Source: Brevibacillus massiliensis (GTDB lineage: Bacteria; Bacillota; Bacilli; Brevibacillales; Brevibacillaceae). From it: a stretch of 52,308 bases of DNA. The stretch covers positions 1 through 52,308 of the forward strand of contig NZ_HE978536.1 in assembly GCF_000311785.1 (NCBI RefSeq), given 5' to 3'. Below, piece by piece: positions 16,612 through 23,948 of this stretch. A program made the translations under genes and the position numbers. The notes beneath the pieces were generated by a model. It searched no databases. It saw only the letters and a list, made by a program, of their open reading frames with translations, and was not told the origin of the DNA. Each line of letters starts with the position of its first letter. Positions within the stretch are counted from its first letter, which is position 1.

Positions 16612-17742
16612 TCAGACTTTATCAATCGGTAAAATGACTTCGACGGTCGTCCCTTTCTGTTCCTCGCTCTCAACGTGTATCCTGCCGCCATGGTCTTCAA
16701 TAATTTTATAACTCACCATGAATCCAAGTCCGGTCCCTCTCTCCTTTGTCGTATAAAACGGTTCACCCAGCCTGTCAAGAGAGGCCAGTGGAATGCCGGA
16801 TCCTTGATCGATGAACCGCACACTTACATGCCTGTCGTCAAACCATCCCGCTATGACGGTTACCGTCCCGCCGTGCGGCATCGCCTCGATGGCGTTCTTC
16901 AGCAGGTTGATAAACACTTGCTTTAATTGGTACTCGACACACTTCAACAGGGGCATGCCGGTATCAAATTCTGCGACAAGCTGTACGTTATGGATAATTG
17001 CCTGCATCTCCAGAAGGGTGTTCACTTTTTCCAGGATGGTCAGCAGGTTGTGTTCCCGCTGCAGGGTGACTTGCGGTTTAGCCAAGAGGAGCAGTTCGCT
17101 GACGATGGAATTGATCCGCTCCAGTTCAGACAGCATGATGTCGGTGTACAATCTGTTGTCCTGCCCGTCCAATTGCAGCAGTTGGGTAAATCCTTTCAGT
17201 GCTGTCAAAGGATTGCGGATTTCGCGGGCGACTCCTGCCGCCAGCTGGCCAATGACGGATAATTTGTCGGAATTTCGGATAAGATCTTCCGTTTTTTTCG
17301 TTCGGTGATATCGCGCGTGATCGCCGCAACACCGATGACCTCTCCCTTTGCATTGCGAATCGGAGGCAAGGTGATGCTGGCATCAAGCATTTGCCATCCT
17401 TGCGGCGGCGGTGCGTCTCGCGGCCGATTACCATCCCGCCCAGCCCTACCTTCGCAAACATCTCCACAGCTTTACCGAACAGACGTCCCGTTCCGACTCC
17501 CCCGCCAGATTCATGCACATCACATCACCGTCTGCAGAAAGCGCCACAAGAATCTCTGACGTTTGTTCAAACAGGGTCTTGCACCACGGCTCCAAAACCA
17601 GCTTTCGCCTTCCACTTCTCATGACTCGTTCATGAATCGTCTGGGCCACAACTGTTTTGTCACTGCCAAAATGATCGTGCATCCGGCTCGTTTTCCCCTT
17701 TTTACTTTCAGCATAGGTGAAAAGCGTATGGTGAACAAGCAA
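16612..17742 (-). pseudogene. PAS-domain sensor histidine kinase, frameshifted and lacking the catalytic His
   Basis: Remains of a KinA/KinE-like sporulation or stress kinase. Order: PAS domain (LFEQTSEILVALSADGDV ... AAITRDITERKK), dimerisation box, then a complete HATPase with N box (LLKNAIEAMPHGG), G1 (DQGSGIP) and G2 (GTGLGF). The coding frame changes three times, each equal to one lost base: near 17480-17505, at a three-T run 17390-17392, and at a seven-T run 17293-17299. The H box reads VAREIRNPLTALKGF: codon 17224-17226 is CGC (Arg) where the phosphoacceptor His belongs. No response regulator is adjacent. Homopolymer sequencing errors could explain frameshifts but not the His change. 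Confidence 0.82.
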
Positions 17743-17784
17743 AAGGTTGCGACACGCTTCGACAGAAACATCTTAGCATCAACA

Positions 17785-17826
17785 GAAAAAGAGGCATGTC
17801 CGCCAAATTGGCAGAAATGCCTCTCT
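17785..17826 (-). terminator. Terminator of rnpB
   Basis: On the minus strand AGAGGCAT pairs with ATGCCTCT, with an internal TGCCAA/TTGGC stem, followed by TTTTTC. It starts about 23 nt beyond the RNase P RNA 3' helix. Confidence 0.8.
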
Positions 17827-17848
17827 TTGCAAGTTCAAATAGGATACC

Positions 17849-18246
17849 GTCAAGAAATGCTGTAAGCCAGGTTCTGTCTCTTCTGTGCTGCAAACGGGTC
17901 TCCCCTCGCACAAGAAGCGGTAGTCATCTATCTATGGCAGCTCGAACTGCCATCTGTCCGTCCGTTCATTTCCTTCGGGACAGTTCCCCTACCAAAATTT
18001 GGGTTTCTCGCTCGCAGGGTTTACCTCGTTCCATCCTCCCTGTCGCCAGGGAAGCTGCGTTTCTGTGGCACTTTCAGCGTACTCGGGTCTACGTGAGAAC
18101 CCTTTTCGCGCCGTCAGCGAGATCGCTGTCTCGCTGCCCTAGTTTGCACTAGGTACGAACACTCCAGGCATCTCAGCCTGGGCGAGCCTGGACTTTCCTC
18201 TGCCGCCGATCGTGATGACCGCGACAGCGACTACCCGCATTTCTTG
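17849..18246 (-). ncRNA. rnpB: RNase P RNA, bacterial class B
   Basis: Catalytic RNA that matures tRNA 5' ends. The minus strand carries the universal GAGGAAAGTCCAGGCTC near the 5' end, and the 3' ACAGAACCTGGCTTACAG. P1 closes by CAAGAAATGC (5') with GCATTTCTTG (3'), which fixes the ends at about 18246 and 17849. Size near 400 nt and the Bacillus-style layout indicate class B. Open reading frames across it are spurious. Confidence 0.96.
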
Positions 18247-18272
18247 CTGTATCGTAACAGTAGCAAAAGTAA

Positions 18273-18301
18273 ATGTAACACATCTTGAAACGATTGGTCA
18301 A
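18273..18301 (-). promoter_or_regulatory. Promoter of rnpB
   Basis: Minus strand: -35 TTGACC (18296-18301), 17-nt spacer, -10 TTACAT (18273-18278), about 27 nt ahead of the P1 helix. Confidence 0.6.
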
Positions 18302-18405
18302 CTGATTTTTATTGGCAGCAGATGATAATTTTTCCTTGTCTCTGTTTGCTCAACCATTTATAATAGAATATCCGAATTTTTCATCACAGATACAGGGGGC
18401 ACGTG

Positions 18406-19020
18406 ATGGATCTCTTTCGCTTGAGAATAAACGGCAGCAAGGTATCCCTTCGGCTGCTTTCTGCCGGGGATGCACCTGCGTTTCTAGACTACCTCATTCG
18501 AAATAAAACGGCACACCAACCCTTCATGCCGCTGCGCGAAGCTGACTACTTCACCCTTGAGACGGCAGCGCGCGTGACAGACCAAAGAAGGCTGGTAGAG
18601 GCAGACCAGCAGTACATGTTCGGCGTTTTTTCCCGGGAGACGGGGCAGTTGATCGGAAAAGCCAATTTATCCAAGATTATACGAGCTGCCTTTCAAAACG
18701 CCTTTCTCGGCTACGACATCGACCATACCGTCCAAAACAGGGGATACATGACCGAAGCGATTCGGATGGTCACCGCCTTCGGATTAAACGCTTTGGACCT
18801 GCATCGCATTCAGGCCTCGATCATGCCGCGCAATCTGGCATCTCAGCGCGTCGTCGAAAATGCCGGCTACATCCGGGAAGGCTACAGCGAAAACTACGTA
18901 AAGATCAACGGTGTCTGGGAGGACCACTTCATCTACGCCATCACCTGTGAACGATATCATCGGCTGCCGCCATCGCTCAAATACGCCGGAAGCATCGAGG
19001 GGGCTATGACGGCAACATGA
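18406..19020 (+). CDS. GNAT acetyltransferase, RimJ/RimL type
   Basis: Soluble N-acetyltransferase of 204 residues. The fold elements are visible: an N-terminal substrate strand (VSLRLLSAGDAPAFLDYL), GYDIDHTVQNRGYMTEAIRMV containing the acetyl-CoA binding loop (QNRGYMTEA), then RIQASIMPRNLASQRVVENAGY typical of RimJ-type enzymes. It probably acetylates a protein N-terminus or small molecule; the substrate is unknown. ATG at 18406 follows AGGGGG by 6 nt. The stop overlaps the next gene's start (ATGA), implying translational coupling to the HesB-like protein. Confidence 0.88.
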   Translation: MDLFRLRINGSKVSLRLLSAGDAPAFLDYLIRNKTAHQPFMPLREADYFTLETAARVTDQRRLVEADQQYMFGVFSRETGQLIGKANLSKIIRAAFQNAFLGYDIDHTVQNRGYMTEAIRMVTAFGLNALDLHRIQASIMPRNLASQRVVENAGYIREGYSENYVKINGVWEDHFIYAITCERYHRLPPSLKYAGSIEGAMTAT

Positions 19021-19319
19021 TGACGATCACTCCACTCGCTGCCGCCTGCCTGGCGCTGATGATCGCAGACGAACCTGATGCCGAGCGTTTAGGCATCCGG
19101 ATCGTGATGACGACGACAGGCTGCAGCAGTATCTCCTACAGTATCGCCATTACCGAGCGTTCGGCAGGCGAACAGACTGCACTGCTTTCAGGAATTCGGG
19201 TATTTTACCGCGAGGAGGACTTGCCCCGCATCACCGGACTCGTCATCGATCTCAATCGCACGAATGGCCGCCTGCAGTTATTTCATCCGAACCAGCCAAA
19301 CAACTGTCCGCTATCTTAA
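19017..19319 (+). CDS. HesB/IscA-like fold protein
   Basis: 100 residues. The central RIVMTTTGCSSISYSIAI and the C-terminal VIDLNRTNGRLQLFHPNQPNNC match the pattern of the HesB/YadR/YfhF-like group, small Bacillales relatives of the Fe-S carrier IscA. One Cys (TGC) lies in the place of the first IscA cysteine and one lies near the end (NNCP), so an Fe-S or metal role is possible but unproven. Start overlaps the acetyltransferase stop by 4 nt; no separate promoter seen. Confidence 0.6.
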   Translation: MMTITPLAAACLALMIADEPDAERLGIRIVMTTTGCSSISYSIAITERSAGEQTALLSGIRVFYREEDLPRITGLVIDLNRTNGRLQLFHPNQPNNCPLS

Positions 19320-19351
19320 CGCTATCTTAATCGAACAAGGAGGCTTCACTC

Positions 19352-19882
19352 ATGCTGATACTGCCCTTCAACGGAAAAATGCCAAAAATCGATGACTCCG
19401 TCTTCCTTGCCCGCGGTGTCCTGATCTCCGGGGACGTTACCATCGGCGCCGATACGTCTGTCTGGTACAATACCGTCATCCGCGGCGACATCTCTCCGAC
19501 GATCATCGGCTGCCGGGTCAGCATCCAGGACAACAGCACCCTGCACCAAAGCCCGGGTACCCCGCTGGTGATCGAAGACGAGGTGACGATTGGACACAAT
19601 GCCGTACTGCACAGCTGCCACGTCCGCAAAGGCGCACTGATCGGCATGGGCGCGATCGTTCTTGACGGTGCGGAGATTGGGGAAGAGGCGATGGTAGGGG
19701 CAGGTGCCCTGGTGCCCCCGCGAATGAAGATTCCGCCTCGCACCCTGGTCGTCGGCTCGCCCGCAAAGGTCAAGCGGGAGCTGACCGAAGCGGATTTCCA
19801 GGAACTGATCCGCGTTCGGCAGTCCTATGTCGAGAAAGGAAAGATCTACAAGCAGTTGGAAGCGGAGGCTGCACGCAAATAG
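19352..19882 (+). CDS. ytoA: Gamma-carbonic-anhydrase-like left-handed beta-helix protein
   Basis: 176 residues, homologous in layout to YtoA of B. subtilis. Hexapeptide repeats run from about 20 to 140 (VLISGDVTIGADTSVW, VIRGDISPTIIG, LVIEDEVTIGHNAVLHSC), followed by a C-terminal helix. Metal-binding histidines are visible in STLHQS, TIGHNAVLHSC. Members bind a metal at trimer interfaces; whether this one hydrates CO2 is not known. ATG follows AAGGAGG by 9 nt; 32 nt after the HesB-like gene, so possibly the third gene of that unit. Confidence 0.9.
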   Translation: MLILPFNGKMPKIDDSVFLARGVLISGDVTIGADTSVWYNTVIRGDISPTIIGCRVSIQDNSTLHQSPGTPLVIEDEVTIGHNAVLHSCHVRKGALIGMGAIVLDGAEIGEEAMVGAGALVPPRMKIPPRTLVVGSPAKVKRELTEADFQELIRVRQSYVEKGKIYKQLEAEAARK

Positions 19883-19965
19883 ACGCCAGGCAGGCAAATC
19901 AGCCCAACCGGCGTGCAGAAAATAAAGAGGGGGAGCGGCTGCTGTTGGCCTGTTCCCCTTTTTCC

Positions 19966-20622
19966 TCACGCGCTTTTTCCGCGATAGTGTTCAAACATCT
20001 GATAAGAGCGAATCGCCGTTTCCAAGTGGATCTGGTCCGGCTCCATCGTCGTTACATGCCGCTGCAAGAAGCCGGAAAGGCGAAAAAACGGCTTCATCCA
20101 CCCCGGCCGATACGTCTGGCCGAGGGAGCCCGCGACAACGCCAAGCGCGCCGCACAAGACACTCCATCCCAAGGGCAAAAACAGCAGGGCAAGCAGAAAG
20201 GACACAAAAAAATAGGTGACGTAATTCGTCGAACATCCGCTGTTCACGATCGATGCCTGCTTGATTTCCTGGATCGCTTCCAGCCGTTTTGTCCCGTTGT
20301 AGCTGAACACTTTATGCTCCGCCCCGTGGAATTGTTTCAAACGGCGGGGAAAGATAAAGTGAAAGCCTGCAGCGTAGAGCACCAGCCACAATGGATTCAA
20401 TTCCCCGTATACAGGAAAAAACAGATACAGCAAAACGGCAAGGTGAAACAGTTGATACGGCCAGGGAAGCGAAAGCAGTACCCTCCACCAGATTTTCCCA
20501 AGTGTTTTTGGGGTGATCGGCTCTGCCCAAACGTGGATGACCCCTCGCTTCACTTCGGCACAGGCGAGTACCCGGCGATTGTGAAAAAACACGCCGCGCC
20601 CGAAAGAAACACCCATGATCAA
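19966..20622 (-). CDS. DUF1385 membrane protein (YqhQ-like)
   Basis: 218 residues. An N-terminal soluble strand-rich piece (FHNRRVLACAEVKRGVIHV) is followed by two or three hydrophobic segments, then the conserved RLKQFHGAEHKVFSYNG motif, which marks the DUF1385/YqhQ family. A second hydrophobic pair (YFFVSFLLALLFLPLGW) and a conserved C-terminal PDQIHLETAI segment follow. The TTG at 20622 is chosen because AGGAGGTG lies 8 nt upstream; the ATG two codons later is 14 nt away. Cellular function unknown. Confidence 0.82.
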   Translation of the reverse strand: MIMGVSFGRGVFFHNRRVLACAEVKRGVIHVWAEPITPKTLGKIWWRVLLSLPWPYQLFHLAVLLYLFFPVYGELNPLWLVLYAAGFHFIFPRRLKQFHGAEHKVFSYNGTKRLEAIQEIKQASIVNSGCSTNYVTYFFVSFLLALLFLPLGWSVLCGALGVVAGSLGQTYRPGWMKPFFRLSGFLQRHVTTMEPDQIHLETAIRSYQMFEHYRGKSA

Positions 20623-20755
20623 TATCCGGCCACCTCCTCTGCAGAAACCCGGTTGTATGTGTAATTCCAGTATAACACGCTGCCAACAGGAAAGGACTGC
20701 TGAAACAACTTCTTCTCCTCTGGGTATCCTAAAGGAAAGACGGAGGTGAAGATCG

Positions 20756-21037
20756 ATGAGTCGAAACAGAAGACCCATGGTTCCGGCTTCCCGGGAAGCC
20801 CTTGACCTGTTGAAAGCCCGGTTGCAGAACGTAGACAAGCCGGATCAGGCGAAGTATAAAGTTGCCGATTCCCTCAACATTCCCCTCTCCCACGGTTACA
20901 ATGGACAGCTTACCGCGCACGACGCCGGGAAAATCGGCGGAGAGCTTGGCGGCAGTATGGTGAAAGAGCTGATCCGCTCCGCTCAAATGGCGCTGACGGC
21001 AAATGAACAAACTGGCGAAAACAAGCGGACAACGTAA
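20756..21037 (+). CDS. Small acid-soluble spore protein, alpha/beta type
   Basis: 93-residue SASP that would coat spore DNA and protect it from UV and heat. The two conserved blocks are present: an N-terminal EALDLLKARL helix region and C-terminal GKIGGELGGSMVKELIRSAQ, the counterpart of the GGxxxKRLV helix. The N-terminus is longer and more basic than in SspA-like members and the GPR cleavage site is not clear-cut. ATG follows GGAGGTGA by 7 nt. TGAAAC (20701-20706) and TATCCTA (20725-20731) are spaced like a forespore sigma-G promoter. Confidence 0.82.
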   Translation: MSRNRRPMVPASREALDLLKARLQNVDKPDQAKYKVADSLNIPLSHGYNGQLTAHDAGKIGGELGGSMVKELIRSAQMALTANEQTGENKRTT

Positions 21038-21078
21038 AAGGAACCGCTCTGCAAGCCGGTTCCCCGTCAGTTGGAACA

Positions 21079-21297
21079 TCAGGTTTTCAGCCGGCGTTTC
21101 CGCCGCTGGTCAAAATCCAGTTCTTCTGCCACTCTGCGGGATCGCGGCTGACCCAACATGGATTTGCCGATTTCATTCACCTGATGGAAGGAATCAAACA
21201 TCGTGTCCAGAACCTCAACCAGTTGCCGTATTTGCCCCATTTTTCCGCGAACTCCCCCAAAATGATAGCGCAGATCATTTCCATTTAGACGGATCAT
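21079..21297 (-). CDS. Unknown small protein, 72 residues
   Basis: Basic protein with a central predicted helix (QIRQLVEVLDTMFDSFHQV) and a charged tail (DQRRKRRLKT). No domain recognised. A strong GGAGGTGG lies 5 nt before the ATG, the main support for a real gene. It is convergent with the SASP gene and follows the amidase gene on the same strand. Confidence 0.55.
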   Translation of the reverse strand: MIRLNGNDLRYHFGGVRGKMGQIRQLVEVLDTMFDSFHQVNEIGKSMLGQPRSRRVAEELDFDQRRKRRLKT

Positions 21298-21397
21298 GCT
21301 CCCACCTCCTCAACGTCAATCCCCTGGTATCACCCTATGCAGGAAACCTCCTGGTGGATAAAAGGAGGAAGAGCCGGATCCGCCCATTTTTGCTTGG

Positions 21398-22195
21398 CTA
21401 CTTCAGATCATAGAGGGACGTTCGCCGATCCGTAAACACCGGAATGCGGCTCCGAACCTCATCGACCAACGCCAAGTCGATTTGCGCTTGGACCACTTCT
21501 TCCTGCTCAGACCCTTCAGCAATGACTTCCCCCCACGGGTCGATCACCAGTGAATGTCCGAAGAACTCCGAACCTCCGCCGAACCCTACGCGATTGCAGG
21601 CGACGACGTACATCTGATTTTCGATCGCTCTGGCGATCAGCAGCTGGCGCCAATGCTGCAGGCGGGGATTGGGCCACTGTGCGGGGACAAACAAAACTTT
21701 CATCCCTTGCAGCGCATACGTGCGAATCCACTCCGGGAAGCGGATATCGTAGCAGATGACCGAACCTGTCGTCTGACCATCCATCTCATACAGTCCCAAG
21801 CGGTTTCCCGCGGTGAGGTGTTTTTCCTCTTCCATCAGTCGGAACAGGTGGACCTTGGCGTACTCGCCAATCAGATTGCCTTTGCGGTCAAACACAAAGC
21901 TGGTGTTTGTCACCTGATCCCCGGCCCTCTTGGCTACCGACCCGCCGATGACGTAGCTGTTCAACCGTCTTGCGGCCCAGCTGAGCAGTTCAATCGCCCG
22001 CTCCCCTTGCTCATCGGCAATCTCGTCCAAGCGCGGCAAATCATAAGCCGTATCCCACAGTTCCGGCAGTAAGAGAACATCCGTCTGGCTGCCGGAAACA
22101 GCCAGGGAATCCACCAGTGAACGTACCTTTTCCCGATTTTGTTCAGGCTGGCCGAAAGCCACGTCCATCTGCAGCAGCGCAACATTCCATTTCAT
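21398..22195 (-). CDS. Carbon-nitrogen hydrolase (omega-amidase/nitrilase superfamily)
   Basis: Soluble amidase of 265 residues with the complete catalytic triad: Glu45 (LLLPELWD), Lys114 (YAKVHLF) and Cys148 (VICYDIRFPE). The closest familiar relatives are MtnU/YafV-type omega-amidases, which hydrolyse 2-oxoglutaramate or 2-oxosuccinamate in methionine salvage and amino-acid metabolism; substrate here is inferred only. ATG 22195 has GGAGA six nt upstream; the longer frame begins outside the conserved domain. Confidence 0.9.
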   Translation of the reverse strand: MKWNVALLQMDVAFGQPEQNREKVRSLVDSLAVSGSQTDVLLLPELWDTAYDLPRLDEIADEQGERAIELLSWAARRLNSYVIGGSVAKRAGDQVTNTSFVFDRKGNLIGEYAKVHLFRLMEEEKHLTAGNRLGLYEMDGQTTGSVICYDIRFPEWIRTYALQGMKVLFVPAQWPNPRLQHWRQLLIARAIENQMYVVACNRVGFGGGSEFFGHSLVIDPWGEVIAEGSEQEEVVQAQIDLALVDEVRSRIPVFTDRRTSLYDLK

Positions 22196-22382
22196 TTGAT
22201 TTCTCCGACTCCCTTTCATCTGTTTGACTCTATCGTATCCTCCCCGACTGCTCTTGGGCAAGCAAAAGAATAGAAAGGCTCCGCCAAAAAGTGTGGCGAA
22301 GCCATCGCTGCAGGCCGACAAGGCAAAATCGGGTCGCTTAGGGAGAAACTTCGGAGACTGGCATTCCCGGTTGAAATGCCGG

Positions 22383-22661
22383 CTATCGCTGCATCAGTCG
22401 GTTTACCCGCCGTTCCAGCCGGTCTACCCTCCTGTCCAGATCATCGGTCCGCTGCTCCAGGTTGTCGACGCGTCTATCCAGATCTTCAAGCGTGATCCCG
22501 CCTGGACCGGGTGGACGTGTCGTCGGAATGTACAGCGTTTGACCTGCGTACAGGATGTACGGCGGCTGCAAGCGGTTCTGGCGGATGATCACATCCGTCG
22601 GCACACCAAACCGGCGGGAAATGGAATATAATGTATCACCGGGTCTCACTACATAGTTCAC
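22383..22661 (-). CDS. LysM-domain protein with coiled-coil tail
   Basis: 92 residues. The N-terminal LysM (about 2-46: YVVRPGDTLYSISRRFGV ... YAGQTLYIP) binds glycan chains of peptidoglycan. After a PPGPGG hinge comes a heptad coiled coil made of LDRRVDNLEQRTDDLDRR-type repeats. No signal peptide is present, so it may act in the mother cell or spore cortex/coat, as SafA-like LysM proteins do. GTG start 6-8 nt after GAGGAGGG. Confidence 0.85.
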   Translation of the reverse strand: MNYVVRPGDTLYSISRRFGVPTDVIIRQNRLQPPYILYAGQTLYIPTTRPPGPGGITLEDLDRRVDNLEQRTDDLDRRVDRLERRVNRLMQR

Positions 22662-22875
22662 ATGTATCCCTCCTCATGTTATACGCTACTAGGGTATGTT
22701 CCCGGGAGGGCGGGTGAAATAGACTTGCACCCATTTTCGGGCAGTTTGGTCACGGACCTATTGGCAAGCCTGAAATCGCTTTCTTGGATGGACTTTCCAT
22801 CAGGTTATGTTATGATATCAGTATAGGGTCCCTTGATATCCCAAGGGGCTTATTATTTTATCAGGGGGGAACATT

Positions 22876-22953
22876 ATGCAGTTATGGGCCAAACCTTATT
22901 ACGTCAAGACGGGCAAGATGTGCTGCAAAGGAGAGGAATATTATGAGCCTTAG
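22876..22953 (+). CDS. Small ORF (25 residues) overlapping the GreA-like gene
   Basis: MQLWAKPYYV... with a MCCKGEEYYEP end; an AGGGGGGA site lies 4-6 nt before its ATG. The last 11 nt overlap the GreA-like gene, whose own ribosome site lies inside this ORF. It could be a real micropeptide (note the Cys-Cys pair) or a leader that couples translation. A hairpin (CCCTTG/CAAGGG) lies just upstream at about 22829-22847. Confidence 0.45.
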   Translation: MQLWAKPYYVKTGKMCCKGEEYYEP

Positions 22954-23401
22954 TCACCAGCAGGCGTACAAAGACAGTCTGGTCAAGCAGCTCAGGTACT
23001 TCGACGAGCAGAAGTCCGCATTTTTGGACCAGCATTTTCCATACTCCAGCGAGGGCCTGAGGGAACGGCAAAAAATTGACCGATTGTTGGTCCGGTACGT
23101 GTCTGAGGTTGAGCGGATGGTCTCGGCGTCCGACGAAACAACGCTTCAATCTACGGTTTTGATCGGCAGCAGGGTGACCATCAAATATACAAATGACAAC
23201 GAAACCGAAACGCTGACCATTTGCTTTCCCGACCAGACCGACCCCGACGCCGGGCACATTTCCTTCCTCTCCCCGTTCGGCATGCAGCTGCTGCTCGCTT
23301 CCAAAAATGAGCGGATCCAGATTGATACGCCCGCAGGTTCACTGGAGGTATCGATAGAGGAGATAGAGTATAGCGAATGGGAAGGACTTACATCCGAATG
23401 A
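22943..23401 (+). CDS. GreA/GreB C-terminal-domain protein
   Basis: 152 residues. The N-terminal third is helical (YKDSLVKQLRYFDEQKSAFL, QKIDRLLVRYVSEVERMV) and resembles a short coiled coil. The C-terminal half (TVLIGSRVTIKYTNDNETET ... ISFLSPFGMQLLLASKNE) is the GreA/GreB FKBP-like domain. Members bind RNA polymerase secondary channel or regulate it (Gre, Rnk, GfhI types). The acidic tip loop of GreA is not clear, so cleavage-stimulating activity is uncertain. ATG 22943 follows AAGGAGA by 8 nt. Confidence 0.82.
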   Translation: MSLSHQQAYKDSLVKQLRYFDEQKSAFLDQHFPYSSEGLRERQKIDRLLVRYVSEVERMVSASDETTLQSTVLIGSRVTIKYTNDNETETLTICFPDQTDPDAGHISFLSPFGMQLLLASKNERIQIDTPAGSLEVSIEEIEYSEWEGLTSE

Positions 23402-23456
23402 ACGCCGAAATGGCTGCATCACATCCCCAGGAGGTTCATCTCCCGGGGATGCGCTT

Positions 23457-23837
23457 TTACCGGTCCTTCAGCAGCGACCCCAGCAGCCTGAGGTTGCGGC
23501 TGGGGAACAGGATATAATTGACCACCAGAGCGATGGGCAAGATCAGCCCGATAATCGATTCGATCACCGCGACCAATCGGGACAAGCCAAAGGGAGTGAT
23601 ATCGCCGTACCCGCCGGCGGCCAGCGTCATGCCGCTAAAGTACATGGTACGGGTCAAACCGCTGTACCAATGTCGGGTTTCGGCCGGCGGGCTGAAGTGA
23701 TCTTTCAAGTACCCAAGTCCGCTGATCTCCAGGACGAAGTAGATGCAGGAAAAGAACACAATGATATTGAAGTAGAGCAGGACTAAAGCGATCAGATTGT
23801 ACAGTAGGATGTACAGGTTTTTCCGTTTGGCCGCCAT
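23457..23837 (-). CDS. Two-helix potassium channel-like protein
   Basis: 126 residues with the M1-pore-M2 layout of the Ion_trans_2 family. M1 is about 8-37 (LYNLIALVLLYFNIIVFFSCIYFVL), the pore helix about 60-75, the filter AGGYGDITP, and M2 about 88-112 (SIIGLILPIALVVNYILF). The filter departs from the canonical TVGYGD at its first two positions (AGGYGD), which may alter selectivity. No cytoplasmic RCK domain. ATG follows AAAGGA. Confidence 0.82.
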   Translation of the reverse strand: MAAKRKNLYILLYNLIALVLLYFNIIVFFSCIYFVLEISGLGYLKDHFSPPAETRHWYSGLTRTMYFSGMTLAAGGYGDITPFGLSRLVAVIESIIGLILPIALVVNYILFPSRNLRLLGSLLKDR

Positions 23838-23903
23838 ACCCAGCGATTCCTTTCAATGAACGATTACTATAACTTTATTTGGGAAACGGACAAGTATGAA
23901 TGA

Positions 23904-23943
23904 AAAAAACCTTTGGAGACTTTTTCAACCTCCAAAGGTTTTT
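23904..23943 (-). terminator. Bidirectional terminator
   Basis: AAACCTTTGGAG pairs with CTCCAAAGGTTT, with A- and T-runs on both sides. It ends fumarase transcription on the minus strand before the channel gene. Confidence 0.85.
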
Positions 23944-23948
23944 GAACA

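Noticed and set aside
17796-18152. 118-codon ORF inside rnpB
   Set aside because: Lies within the RNase P RNA, which accounts for the conservation and GC pattern.
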